Source: JAEULH01 sp963805915 | Lineage (GTDB): Bacteria > Pseudomonadota > Alphaproteobacteria > Rhodospirillales > Defluviicoccaceae | Direction of reading: 5' to 3' | NCBI GenBank assembly: GCA_963805915.1 | Contig: CAWDWD010000007.1 | Location: 1 to 64,000 of the forward strand | DNA length: 64,000 nucleotides | The notes under the pieces: generated by a model | Told to the model about the DNA's origin: nothing | What the model saw: only the letters and a program-made list of their open reading frames with translations | Database searches by the model: none | Position numbers and translations under genes: made by a program | In this document: one piece after another, positions 49,875 to 59,228 of the stretch | Numbering within the stretch: the first letter of the stretch is position 1 | Layout of the letters: each line of letters begins with the position of its first letter

Positions 49875-50756
49875 ATGGTAACCCAGGATCGCCACCGCTC
49901 TCCTTCGCCGCCGAAGGCACCGCTTGTCCTCTGCGCGGACGATTTCGCCCTGGCGCCGGGGGTCAGCGCCGCGATCATCGATCTTCTCGGCCGCGGCCGG
50001 CTCTCGGCGACAAGCTGCATGACGGTGAGCCCGTTATGGCCGCGACTGGCGCCGGATCTGGCTTCGCTGGACGCCGACATCGGCCTGCACCTGACCTTGA
50101 CCGATGCCCGGCCGCTCGGCGATATGCCGTCGCTCGCGCCGCGAGGCCGCTTGCCGCCGCTCGGCCGCCTGATGGCCGCCGCGTTTGCCCGGCGGTTGGA
50201 CCGCGCGGAAATTCGCGCCGAGGCGCGCCGTCAGCTTGACGCGTTCGTCGCGGCTCGCGGCCGCCCGCCGGATTTTATCGACGGCCACCAGCACGTCCAC
50301 CTGCTGCCGGGGATCAGGCAAGAGGTGATCGCGCTGTTCGAGGGTCCGCTCGCCGATACGACCTATTTACGCATCTGCTGGGAACCGCCGCCGCGGATCC
50401 TGGCGAGGCGGATCGCCGTCGGCCGCGCGCTCGTCATCGCCGCCCTGTCCCCGCCGCTGGGACGCGCGGCGCGCGCCGGTGGCATCCGCGTCAACGACAG
50501 CTTTCGCGGCGTTGTCGATTTCACCGACAGGCACGACTACGCCGACGGATTTCCCCGGTTTCTGCGAGGGGCCGGCGCTCGCCCGATCATCATGTGTCAC
50601 CCCGGCCACGTCGACGCCGAGCTGATCGCCGCCGATCCGCTGACCACTCATCGCGAACGCGAATACGCCTACTTCGCTGGCGACAAGTTCCCCGCCGACC
50701 TCGAAGCCGCCGGCCGCCGCCTCGCCCGCTTCAACGAGATCGATTTCACCGCTTGA
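49875..50756 (+). CDS. ChbG/YdjC-family carbohydrate deacetylase (HpnK-like)
   Basis: A 293-residue protein with LVLCADDFALAPGVS (metal-binding Asp pair), IGLHLTLTDARP, the histidine motif DFIDGHQHVHLLPGIR and IIMCHPGHVD. Members remove acetyl groups from sugars such as chitobiose, and HpnK acts in hopanoid glycosylation. It is divergent from the GT2-GtrA operon by 126 bases, so the three may modify one lipid-linked sugar. No signal peptide is seen, so it acts in the cytosol. Confidence 0.85.
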   Translation: MVTQDRHRSPSPPKAPLVLCADDFALAPGVSAAIIDLLGRGRLSATSCMTVSPLWPRLAPDLASLDADIGLHLTLTDARPLGDMPSLAPRGRLPPLGRLMAAAFARRLDRAEIRAEARRQLDAFVAARGRPPDFIDGHQHVHLLPGIRQEVIALFEGPLADTTYLRICWEPPPRILARRIAVGRALVIAALSPPLGRAARAGGIRVNDSFRGVVDFTDRHDYADGFPRFLRGAGARPIIMCHPGHVDAELIAADPLTTHREREYAYFAGDKFPADLEAAGRRLARFNEIDFTA

Positions 50757-50973
50757 CTTGGAGCGCGCTCGAACCCCTAGCCTTGTCCGCATCGTGACGA
50801 AACAGGGCGACTATCGCCGATCCGCAAGCGTTCCTGCTCGTCCTTGAGGCCAAAATCGCCGGCTATGCCGGCTCGCAAACGGAGGACAAATGCCATGGTG
50901 CAGACCCCGAGTGGCTTATTGGCAGAGATTGGCAAAGTATGCCAATATGAGGGGTCATCAAGGAGGCATCATC

Positions 50974-51234
50974 ATGGCGACAATGAACGTATCGTTGCCC
51001 GACCCCATGAAGGACTGGGTGGAGGCGCGGGCCCGAACCGGGCGCTACAGCAACGCCAGTGACTACGTGCGCGATCTTATCCGCCGTGACCAGGAACGCG
51101 CGGACAAAATGGCCGAACTGCAAATGCTCATCAGCGAGGGACTGCGAAGCGGGATCAGCGAGCGCTCGATTGAGGATGTCTTGAAGATCGCACGGGAACG
51201 GGCCGCGCGCGCTGCATCAGGCCATGAGCTTTGA
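50974..51234 (+). CDS. parD: ParD-type antitoxin
   Basis: An 86-residue protein behind AAGGAGGC. N-terminal ribbon-helix-helix MATMNVSLPDPMKDWVEARARTG and YSNASDYVRDLIRRDQER match ParD/CopG antitoxins. The C-terminal tail should wrap ParE. The parE ATG lies inside its 3' end (51224), giving the usual coupled TA operon. Confidence 0.92.
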   Translation: MATMNVSLPDPMKDWVEARARTGRYSNASDYVRDLIRRDQERADKMAELQMLISEGLRSGISERSIEDVLKIARERAARAASGHEL

Positions 51235-51513
51235 CACAACCCGGCGAGCAGACCTGGATATCGCCGAAATTTACATGCGCGGCGAGTGGAGTTCGGTGTC
51301 AATCAAGCAGAACGTTATCTCCAGGGGCTTATTGCCATGTTTGAGCGTCTGGCCCGGAACCCGCTTATTTCGCGCGAGCGGATGGAGTTCAATCCGCCGG
51401 TACGGCTTCACCCTTACCAGGCGCATATGATCGTCTACACATCGCACGGAGACGGAGTTTTAATCGTTCGCGTTTTGCACGGCCGGGAGGATTGGGAGCG
51501 ATGTCTGCTGTGA
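51224..51513 (+). pseudogene. parE: ParE-type toxin, one frameshift
   Basis: MSFDTTRRADLDIAEIYMRG opens the family pattern; after a shift near 51280 the second frame gives VEFGVNQAERYLQGLIAMFERLARNPLISRERMEF and the C-terminal VYTSHGDGVLIVRVLHGREDW. Together they make about 96 residues, the usual ParE length. ParE poisons DNA gyrase. As written the toxin is inactive, either from a real frameshift or from a base-call error. Confidence 0.85.
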
Positions 51514-51556
51514 TTGGGCGCTGGTTGAACCCGGAGCCCAAGTTTGACCCGGCACG

Positions 51557-52696
51557 CTACCCCCGCCGCGCCAGAACCGCCGCGGCGAGGGCGCCGGTCA
51601 GCGCGCTGGCGGCCATGACGTTGTAGGCGCCGCCGGCGAAGGCGGCATAGAGCGGGCCGGAGATCAGCAGCATGACGCCCAAGGCGAGACCCATGACCAG
51701 CGCGGCGTAGAGGCTCTGCGCCGTCGCCGACAGGCCGGGAGCGACGCTTGCGGCGATGACGTGGATGGCGCCGAGGTGGGCGGCGGCGTAGGAAAAGGCG
51801 TGCAGGCTTTGCGCGGCGATGACCATCGGCAGCGCCGTGGTCGCGCCGAGCACCAGCCAGCGGACCGCCGCCAGCGCACCGGCCAAGGCGATCAGCCGGG
51901 CGGCGCTGATCCGCGCAAGCACCGCGTGCCCGGCGCCGAACAGCACGATCTCGCAGATGACGCCCCAGGCCCACAGCGCGCCGATCAGGTCGTCGGAATA
52001 GCCGGCGGCCTGCCAGTGCAGGGTGGCGAAGGCGTAATAGACCGCGTGGCTGCCCTGGATCAGGCCGGCGGCGATCAGCATCAGCCGCAAGTTGCCGTCG
52101 GCGAGCACCCGGACCACCGGCAGGCCGCCGGAGATCGGCGCCGTCTCGGCGCGAAGGTCGGGCAGCGCGGCGCAGGCCGCGGCGGTGCACGCCACGGTGA
52201 TCAACACGATCCACAGGATTGCCCGCGGCGGCGTCGCCGTCAGAACTTGGCCGGAGATGACGGCGACGACGATGAAGCTGAGCGAGCCCCAAAGCCGGAT
52301 CCGGCCGTAGTCGAGCCCGCCGCGCGCGACCGCCGCCATGGTCAGGCTTTCGCCGAGCGCCATGATGGGCGGAAACAGCATCGACGAGATCAGGCTGACG
52401 GCGAGGATCGCCCAGAAGCCGTCGGCCAACGCGAACAGCGCGGTGGACCCCAACGCCAGGACGGCCAGGGCCAGCATCGGCCGGCGGCGCTCGCCGGTGC
52501 GATCGGCGAGATGAGCGATCAGCGGATTGCCGATCATCCGCGCGCCGACGCTGACCGCGACGATCAGGCCGATATCGGTCGCGCTCAGCCCCTTGGCCGC
52601 CAGCCACACCGGCCAGAACGGGATCTGCACGCCATAGACGGCGAGAAACGCGGCGTAGAAGGAGGCGAGGCGGGCGGCCGTCAGCCCGACGGTCAT
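51557..52696 (-). CDS. MFS transporter of the HcaT/phenylpropionate-permease type
   Basis: A 379-residue protein with about 12 hydrophobic segments. The N-terminus FYAAFLAVYGVQIPFWPVWLAAKGLSATDIGLI, followed by IGNPLIAHLADRTGERRRPM and GLDYGRIRLWGSLSFI, is typical of the MFS_1-like/HcaT group (PPP family). The substrate is unknown and might be an aromatic acid or sugar. It stands alone and ends 44 bases before the convergent parE. Confidence 0.85.
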   Translation of the reverse strand: MTVGLTAARLASFYAAFLAVYGVQIPFWPVWLAAKGLSATDIGLIVAVSVGARMIGNPLIAHLADRTGERRRPMLALAVLALGSTALFALADGFWAILAVSLISSMLFPPIMALGESLTMAAVARGGLDYGRIRLWGSLSFIVVAVISGQVLTATPPRAILWIVLITVACTAAACAALPDLRAETAPISGGLPVVRVLADGNLRLMLIAAGLIQGSHAVYYAFATLHWQAAGYSDDLIGALWAWGVICEIVLFGAGHAVLARISAARLIALAGALAAVRWLVLGATTALPMVIAAQSLHAFSYAAAHLGAIHVIAASVAPGLSATAQSLYAALVMGLALGVMLLISGPLYAAFAGGAYNVMAASALTGALAAAVLARRG

Positions 52697-52739
52697 GGTG
52701 CCGCCGGTTCCGCGGCCACCGCGGCCGCCGGCCGGCCGA

Positions 52740-53195
52740 TCAGTAGCGCGCGTCGGAGCGGAACAGCCACTCCGTGAGGTTGTCGGCGTCGAGCGCCGTC
52801 TGGGTGTAAAGGAATTCGAGCGCGTCGCGCCGCGCGACCAGACCCGACAGCTTGCCGCCCTCGACCACCGGGGTGTGGCGGATGCCGCGATCGGCCATGA
52901 CCTTGAGCACGTCTTCGAGATCGTCGTCGGGACCGCAGGTGATGACCTCGGTGGTCATGGCGTCGCGAACAAGGATTTGCGCCGCCTTGTCCTCATGCTT
53001 GCCGAGCGCGTGGGTAATGTCGCCAAGCGAAATGACGCCGAGGACCTGATCGTCGAAGTTGCAGACCACCGCCATCGAGAACTTGCGCCCGCCGACCGTT
53101 TGCGCGAAGCGCCGGGCCGCCTCGGCCAGCGTGATATCCGGATGCAGGGTCAGAACCAGCATCCCGTGCATCTTGAAAAACTTGGAAACCTTCAT
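52740..53195 (-). CDS. CBS-domain protein
   Basis: A 151-residue protein made of two CBS motifs: residues 18-70 (LAEAARRFAQTVGGRKFSMAVVC...VLGVISLGDITHAL) and 80-135 (VRDAMTTEVITCGPDDDLEDVL...HTPVVEGGKLSGLVARRDALEFL). Such stand-alone CBS pairs bind adenosine nucleotides and modulate partner proteins. The partner is not evident. It lies 43 bases after the start region of the MFS gene on the same strand. Confidence 0.9.
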   Translation of the reverse strand: MKVSKFFKMHGMLVLTLHPDITLAEAARRFAQTVGGRKFSMAVVCNFDDQVLGVISLGDITHALGKHEDKAAQILVRDAMTTEVITCGPDDDLEDVLKVMADRGIRHTPVVEGGKLSGLVARRDALEFLYTQTALDADNLTEWLFRSDARY

Positions 53196-53290
53196 CGCTT
53201 TTCCCCTGGGCAGGCACAACACCGAAGGCCCGTCTGAATCACCTGTGACGATCCGCGAACCATAGCCGTAAAAGCGTCTTGCCGCGACCT

Positions 53291-54157
53291 TTAGCCGGGC
53301 TGCCGGCGGGCGATATCGGCGAGGTAGCGCAGACCGGCAATGGCGCGACTGCCGTACCACGACGTCATCTCGCCGTCGAGCAGCATGGCCTTCTCGGCGT
53401 GGCTCGCATGGGCGGCGCGAAACGCCGCCAGGTGAGCTTCGGTAAACGCGAACGGCTCGGTGCCGAACAAGACGAGATCGGCCGCGGCGAGCGTGTCGTC
53501 GTTCAGCTCGATCTCGGGGTAGCGAACGCGCCGATCGTCGCCGCCGATCACCCGCCAGGACACCAGCGCCAGCATCCGCGCGATGTAGGTGTCGGCCGAG
53601 ACGGTCATCCACGGATCCTTCCAGATCAGGTAAATGACGCGGCGCACGGGCATATCCAGGCTCTCGGCCTGCAGCGCCGTGAGAGCTCTGGTGAACGCCC
53701 GGCAAAGGACCTCGGCTTCGTGCTCGCGGCCGAACAGCCCGCCGAGCAGGCGGAAGAGCGCGAGATTGTCGCCGGCCTCGTTCGGATGGGTGACGACCAC
53801 GGTGTAGCCCTCGGCGGCCAACGTTTCGGCCAGCGCCCTGGGCGTTTCGTCGATGTTAACGATGACATGGCTCGGCGCCAGCGCCCTAAGCCTGGCGAGG
53901 TTGATTTTTTTGGTCCCGCCGACGCTCCTGACCCGCTCGATCCGCCCGCGCGGATGAACGCAGAAGGCGGTGCGGCCGACGACGGAATTGCCGAGCCCGA
54001 GGTCGAACAGGGTCTCGCTGATGCTGGGGACCAGCGAGACGATGCGCGCATCCGCTCCGGCCGGGCGATGCTGCGTGCCGGCGGCATCGATCAGGCGAGG
54101 CGCATCGCTCGGCAACGCTTCATCGGCCAAACCGCTCGCGTGATATTTTTGCATCAC
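53291..54157 (-). CDS. BtuF-like helical-backbone metal-receptor protein
   Basis: A 288-residue protein. RIVSLVPSISETLFDLGLGNSVVGRTAFCVHP and VGGTKKINLARLRALAPSHVIVNIDET are the PBP-III pattern of cobalamin/iron-siderophore binding proteins (BtuF, FhuD). No signal peptide is visible, and no permease or ATPase gene is adjacent, so it may be a cytosolic stand-alone form rather than a transporter component. A perfect CRP-type palindrome lies 41 bases upstream of its start and may control it. Confidence 0.8.
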   Translation of the reverse strand: MMQKYHASGLADEALPSDAPRLIDAAGTQHRPAGADARIVSLVPSISETLFDLGLGNSVVGRTAFCVHPRGRIERVRSVGGTKKINLARLRALAPSHVIVNIDETPRALAETLAAEGYTVVVTHPNEAGDNLALFRLLGGLFGREHEAEVLCRAFTRALTALQAESLDMPVRRVIYLIWKDPWMTVSADTYIARMLALVSWRVIGGDDRRVRYPEIELNDDTLAAADLVLFGTEPFAFTEAHLAAFRAAHASHAEKAMLLDGEMTSWYGSRAIAGLRYLADIARRQPG

Positions 54158-54197
54158 TCTTTGGTCCGTTAACGCAATCTTTGAAAATACCTCCGAA

Positions 54198-54213
54198 TGT
54201 GATCCGGATCACA
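54198..54213. promoter_or_regulatory. Perfect CRP/FNR-family palindrome
   Basis: TGTGATCCGGATCACA is an exact TGTGA-N6-TCACA site. It sits between the BtuF-like gene (minus) and the putative small RNA (plus), so it could act on either. Which regulator of the family reads it in this organism is unknown. Confidence 0.75.
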
Positions 54214-54320
54214 GTGTGCGCATGGGCCCCGACGCATACTGCTCAACGGATGGCTTTTCATCCGGAGTTCTCCCTTCCCTCAAGAGCACAACTCGGGGCC
54301 GGCATCCGCCGGCCCTTTTT
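54214..54320 (+). ncRNA. Putative small RNA ending at an orphan terminator
   Basis: Between the CRP-type site and a strong intrinsic terminator lie about 80 bases without a convincing reading frame. They contain a small hairpin (GGATG, loop, CATCC). No plus-strand protein gene precedes the terminator, so a small regulatory transcript is the simplest explanation. The 5' end is unknown; the start given is only the edge of the palindrome. Confidence 0.4.
54296..54320 (+). terminator. Strong rho-independent terminator
   Basis: GGGCCGGC and GCCGGCCC form a perfect 8-bp stem around ATCC, followed by five T residues and CTTT. It has no upstream protein gene on this strand. Confidence 0.92.
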
Positions 54321-54328
54321 CTTTGTGT

Positions 54329-54361
54329 GCGCCGTCATGGCGCGTAGCGCCATGACGGCGC
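54329..54361. repeat. 15-bp perfect hairpin just upstream of the group II intron
   Basis: GCGCCGTCATGGCGC and its complement are separated by GTA. It may be a bidirectional terminator or the structural landmark used by the intron for insertion. Confidence 0.8.
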
Positions 54362-54380
54362 TGGTTGGCTCGCTGTGGTG

Positions 54381-56263
54381 GTGAGTTGGCCGACTTGGAG
54401 GTGGAAGTCCTAGGGCCTGGTGACGGGAACCGTTAGCCGAACAGCAAGGGCGTCGCCGCGAGGCGGGGTCTGAAGGAAGCTGCAGGCAAAGTCCTGGCCC
54501 GACGAACAGGAACCGCATAGGAGGCGCCGAGATCCTGGGCGAGGGGGCGTGAAGACCCGAAGCCCGATGTCACCCGGAGGGTCTGGGCGTATATGCGGCG
54601 GGTATGTGGGACGAAGGTCGCGCGTCTTACCCTGGGAGGCCTGCCGGCCTGCCCCTGGTTTCAGGTGTGCTACCGGCGCCGCGAGGCGTCGGGATGGGAC
54701 GGCAGGAGTCAGCAGAGGCCATAGTAGCTTGGCTTGACCGGGCGGCGAAGGGCCGAACATGGAGTGCCGGACGGCAAGCGGACGGTTCGATGGTGCGAGA
54801 GGACGCCGAAGGCCGGGCTGGGATGCCCGGCGCCTGTCCCGAGGGTAGCGGCCGGAAGCCGCGAGAGAAGGGGCTGGGTGCGTCGAGCGCCGCGGCACCG
54901 CCCGCCTCTGCCCGCCCGGAGGCGACGGCCCGGTTGCTGGAGGCGATCGTCGACCGGGAGAACATGAGGGCGGCCTACCACCGCGTGGTGGCCAACAGGG
55001 GCGCCGCGGGCGTTGACGCGATGACCGTCGACGGCCTCAAGGCATTCTTGGTGGAACACTGGCCGCGCATCAAGGAAGACCTGCTGGCCGGCCGGTACCG
55101 GCCGCAGCCGGTGCGCCGGGTGGATATTCCGAAGCCCGGCGGCGGCACGCGGACCTTGGGTATCCCCACGGTCGTGGACCGGCTGATCCAGCAGGCGCTG
55201 CATCAGGGACTCTCACCGCTCTTTGACCCGGGTTTCTCGGACGCCTCCTACGGCTTCCGGCCGGGGCGAAGCGCCCACCAAGCGGTGTTGGCCGCGCGCG
55301 GCCATGTGGCGGCGGGCCGGCGCTGGATGGTGGACATCGACCTGGAGAGGTTCTTCGACCGGGTGAACCACGACGTGCTAATGGCGCGGGTGGCGCGCAA
55401 GGTCGAAGACAAGCGGGTGTTGCGGCTGATCCGCCGCTATCTGCGGGCCGGGTTGATGGCGGACGGGGTGGCGACGGCGCGGACCGAGGGGACGCCGCAG
55501 GGCGGTCCCTTGTCGCCGCTGTTGTCGAACATCCTGCTCGACGACCTCGACAAGGAACTGGAGCGACGCGGCCATGCCTTCGTCCGCTACGCCGACGACT
55601 GCAACATCCATGTGCGGTCCCGGCGGGCGGGCGAACGGGTGATGGCGTCGATCACCCGGTTCCTGGCCGAGCGACTGCGGCTCGCGGTCAACGTCGCCAA
55701 GAGCGCCGTGGACCGCCCCTGGAAGCGCAGCTTCCTGGGCTTCACCATGACCGCCCACCGGGCGCCGCGCCTGCGTGTGGCACCTGCGAGCGTGGCGCGG
55801 TTCAAGGGCAAGCTTCGGGCGTTGTGGCGCCAGGGCCGGGGCCGCAGCCTCGGGCGCACGATCGAAGACCTCGCCCCGATCCTCGCCGGCTGGATCGCCT
55901 ACTTCCGGTTGGCTGAGGCCAGGGGCATCTTCGAGGCGCTGGACGGCTGGATCAGGCGGCGCCTGCGCTGTCTGATCTGGCGCCAGTGCAAGCGGCCGAG
56001 GACACGAGCGATGCGCCTGATGCAGCGGGGTTCGCGGAGGAACGGGCATGGGTCTCCGCCTACAACGGATACGGCCCCTGGTGGAACGCCGGGGCCAGCC
56101 ACATGAACGACGCCTTCCGGGCCGGCTTCTTCCGCAATCTCGGGCTGGTCAGCCTGCTCGACCGGCACCGCCGCCTCAACTACGCTTCATGAACCGCCGT
56201 GTACGGAACCGTACGCACGGTGGCGTGGGAGGAGGGCCGCCGCAAGGCGCCCTCCTACCCGAT
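54381..56263 (+). mobile_element. Group II intron
   Basis: The RNA part upstream of the ORF contains typical domain I-IV landmarks (GTGGAAGTCCT, CCTGGTGACGGG, GACGAACAGGAACCGCATA). Downstream of the ORF, domain V (about 56192-56226) folds CCGCCGTG with CACGGTGG, a CG bulge and a GGAA-type loop. Domain VI follows (GGGAGGAGGG paired with CCCTCCTACCC) and the intron would end at CCCGAT. The 5' end is approximate, taken at GTGAG. It is oriented with its reverse transcriptase. Confidence 0.85.
54694..56192 (+). pseudogene. ltrA: Group II intron reverse transcriptase/maturase, one late frameshift
   Basis: This multifunctional protein splices and mobilises the intron. RT blocks: NRGAAGVDAMTVDGL, DIPKPGGGTRTLGIPTVVDRLIQQA, DASYGFRPGRSAHQAV, WMVDIDLERFFDRVNHD, GTPQGGPLSPLLSNILLDDLD and the catalytic FVRYADDCNIHV. 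A maturase (X) domain and the GIIM segment WIAYFRLAEARGIF follow. One shift near 56030 moves the C-terminal AWVSAYNGYGPWWNAGASHMNDAFRAGFFRNLGLVSLLDRH into another frame; as written the maturase is truncated. The start could be 54694 or 54790. It is not a DGR-type RT. Confidence 0.9.
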
Positions 56264-56265
56264 GC

Positions 56266-56295
56266 GAGCCCCGTTTTTCCGAGCCCCGTTTTTCC
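56266..56295 (+). repeat. Tandem 15-bp repeat after the intron
   Basis: Two perfect adjacent copies of GAGCCCCGTTTTTCC start just two bases beyond the predicted intron end. They may be original flanking sequence or an insertion scar. Confidence 0.8.
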
Positions 56296-56317
56296 CCGGC
56301 ACCCGTGCCGTCTCGCC

Positions 56318-56926
56318 TCAGCTGCCGGGCAGGGTGGGTGTGTCGGCGGGACAGCCGGAGACTATCGCGCCGCCGTCCACGTCCCCGCCGTCCCCGCCGT
56401 CCCCACCGGCGCCGGCGGTGTAGACGCGCGGCCGCCTGGGCATGACGGCCGCCGGATCAACCGCCTTGGCCTCGTGGCGCAACTCGAAATGAAGTTGCGG
56501 GCAGGCGACGGCGCCGCTCTGGCCGACCACGGCGATGATCGCACCCTCCTCGACGCGCTGATTGCGCTTGACCCGGATCTGCTCGGTGTGGGCGTACGCC
56601 GAGGTCCAGCCGGCGGCATGGCGAATGAGAATCAGGTTGCCGAAACCGCGCAGCTCGTTGCCGACATAGATGACCGTGCCGTCGGCCGCGGCGCGAATTG
56701 GGGTGCCGGCCGGTGCGCCGATGTTGATGCCGTCGTTGAAGCGGTTGCCGGGCTTCGGCCCGAATGCCGAAACCGCGGGGCCTTCGATCGGCCAGATGAA
56801 ATTGTTGCCGCCGTCCGAAAGGCCCGCGGTCGCGCAGGCCGCGAGCACGAACACCGCCGCGAGCGCGGCGGCCCTGACGGCCACGGCCAATGGGCGAAAG
56901 ACGACGCCCGCGTCCTTACGCGGCAT
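56318..56926 (-). CDS. LytM/M23-like lipoprotein, probably degenerate
   Basis: A 202-residue protein with a lipoprotein signal (AALAAVFVLAACATAG, lipobox LAAC at about residue 30). The M23 domain shows FNDGINIGAPAGTPIRAAADGTVIYVGNELRGFGNLILIRH, AYAHTEQI and PQLHFELR. The first metal site, normally H-x3-D, reads N-x3-N here (NDGIN), so zinc catalysis is doubtful. NlpD/EnvC-type proteins with such losses activate amidases instead of cutting peptidoglycan. The C-terminus is Gly/Asp-rich. It overlaps the methyltransferase stop by 11 bases. Confidence 0.85.
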   Translation of the reverse strand: MPRKDAGVVFRPLAVAVRAAALAAVFVLAACATAGLSDGGNNFIWPIEGPAVSAFGPKPGNRFNDGINIGAPAGTPIRAAADGTVIYVGNELRGFGNLILIRHAAGWTSAYAHTEQIRVKRNQRVEEGAIIAVVGQSGAVACPQLHFELRHEAKAVDPAAVMPRRPRVYTAGAGGDGGDGGDVDGGAIVSGCPADTPTLPGS

Positions 56927-57635
56927 CGTCGCTCCGATCGAGGCCTCGCCGCTCGTAGATGTAGAAGTCGCAAGCCGAGGTGTCCTCCGGGTCATCGGCG
57001 TCGAACGGAAACGGGTTGTCGATCCTTGCCGCCAAGCGCCAATCACCGCCGTTGGCCTCCATCTCGGCGGTGAAAATGCGGTGACGCACATGGGGTGACC
57101 ACAGGCCGGGAGCCTCGCTCTTGTTGCTGGAGTAGATGACGATGTACTTCGCCGCGTATCGGCGAAGATCGTTCATGTAGCGTTCGAAAACGTCGTCCTC
57201 GACCAGATGGTAGATGACATCGAGCGACACGACGAGATCATGCGGCCGCCGGTAGTCCTCAGCGGAAACGTGAAAAAAGGACCTGGTCTCGTCGCCGGCG
57301 AACTTCTCGCGGCACAAATCAACGGCGGCCCGGGAAATGTCGACGCCGACATAGCGCGGATAGGCGGCGAGGAGGAGCTGGTCGCCATCGCCGCAGCCGA
57401 GCTCGAGAATCGTCTCGATCCCTTTCGCCTTGACCAAATCGTTCAGGACCTGCGCCTTGAACGCGGCGAGCCGGCCGACCGATCCGGCGCCCGAGGTGCC
57501 ACCGCCGACATAGCGACCCTCCCAGTATGACCCCACCCCCGGGAAGGGCTCGCTCGGACCCGCTTTCGGGCTTTTCTTCGGGAAAAAGCGCTTGCTGATC
57601 TTGCGCAGCGGTGAGAACCCTTTGGACCTTCCCAT
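56916..57635 (-). CDS. SAM-dependent methyltransferase
   Basis: A 239-residue protein. The basic N-terminus (KISKRFFPKKSPK) is followed by a class I Rossmann fold: motif I ETILELGCGDGDQLLLA, motif II YVGVDISRAAVDLC and motif IV-like DLVVSLDVIYHLVED. The substrate is unknown. The adjacent divergent glycosyltransferase suggests polysaccharide or glycan modification. It overlaps the lipoprotein start, so the two may be co-transcribed. Confidence 0.88.
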   Translation of the reverse strand: MGRSKGFSPLRKISKRFFPKKSPKAGPSEPFPGVGSYWEGRYVGGGTSGAGSVGRLAAFKAQVLNDLVKAKGIETILELGCGDGDQLLLAAYPRYVGVDISRAAVDLCREKFAGDETRSFFHVSAEDYRRPHDLVVSLDVIYHLVEDDVFERYMNDLRRYAAKYIVIYSSNKSEAPGLWSPHVRHRIFTAEMEANGGDWRLAARIDNPFPFDADDPEDTSACDFYIYERRGLDRSDDAA

Positions 57636-57698
57636 AACGCCCCTGTCTCGCCTCTCGATCACTTTTGTTGTAATACGCGATGAACCGCTTAGGGAGCC

Positions 57699-58984
<1,286 letters not shown>

Positions 58985-59097
58985 CACCGTCGTCTCATTG
59001 TCTCCGTTCCGGTATCTCCCCCGGAGCCAAGCGTAAGGCCGGCGCGAACGCCCCCTCTTTCGCCCGCCATCATCGCCGCTTCGCCGGCAACCGGCGG

Positions 59098-59208
59098 ATG
59101 GCCATGCAACTGCGCAACCTTGAGCGCAAGGCGGCTTCCGAGGTGCGCGCGATCCGCGGCCGCGCCGATATGCTCAAGGCGACGATGACCGCGCAAACCT
59201 GGGACTAG
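59098..59208 (+). CDS. Small basic protein of unknown function
   Basis: A 36-residue frame, MAMQLRNLERKAASEVRAIRGRADMLKATMTAQTWD in pattern: helical and basic. No family is recognised. It lies 20 bases before the photolyase start and has clean codon use, so it may be a real leader gene of that transcript or simply an open frame. Confidence 0.35.
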   Translation: MAMQLRNLERKAASEVRAIRGRADMLKATMTAQTWD

Positions 59209-59228
59209 CGAAAGGAGATCGCGCCGCG

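Noticed and set aside
54694..56192. The reverse transcriptase as the DGR enzyme for the variable FGE tips
   Set aside because: Its RT blocks, X domain and C-terminal segment, with domain V/VI RNA downstream, are those of a group II intron maturase; no template repeat is nearby.
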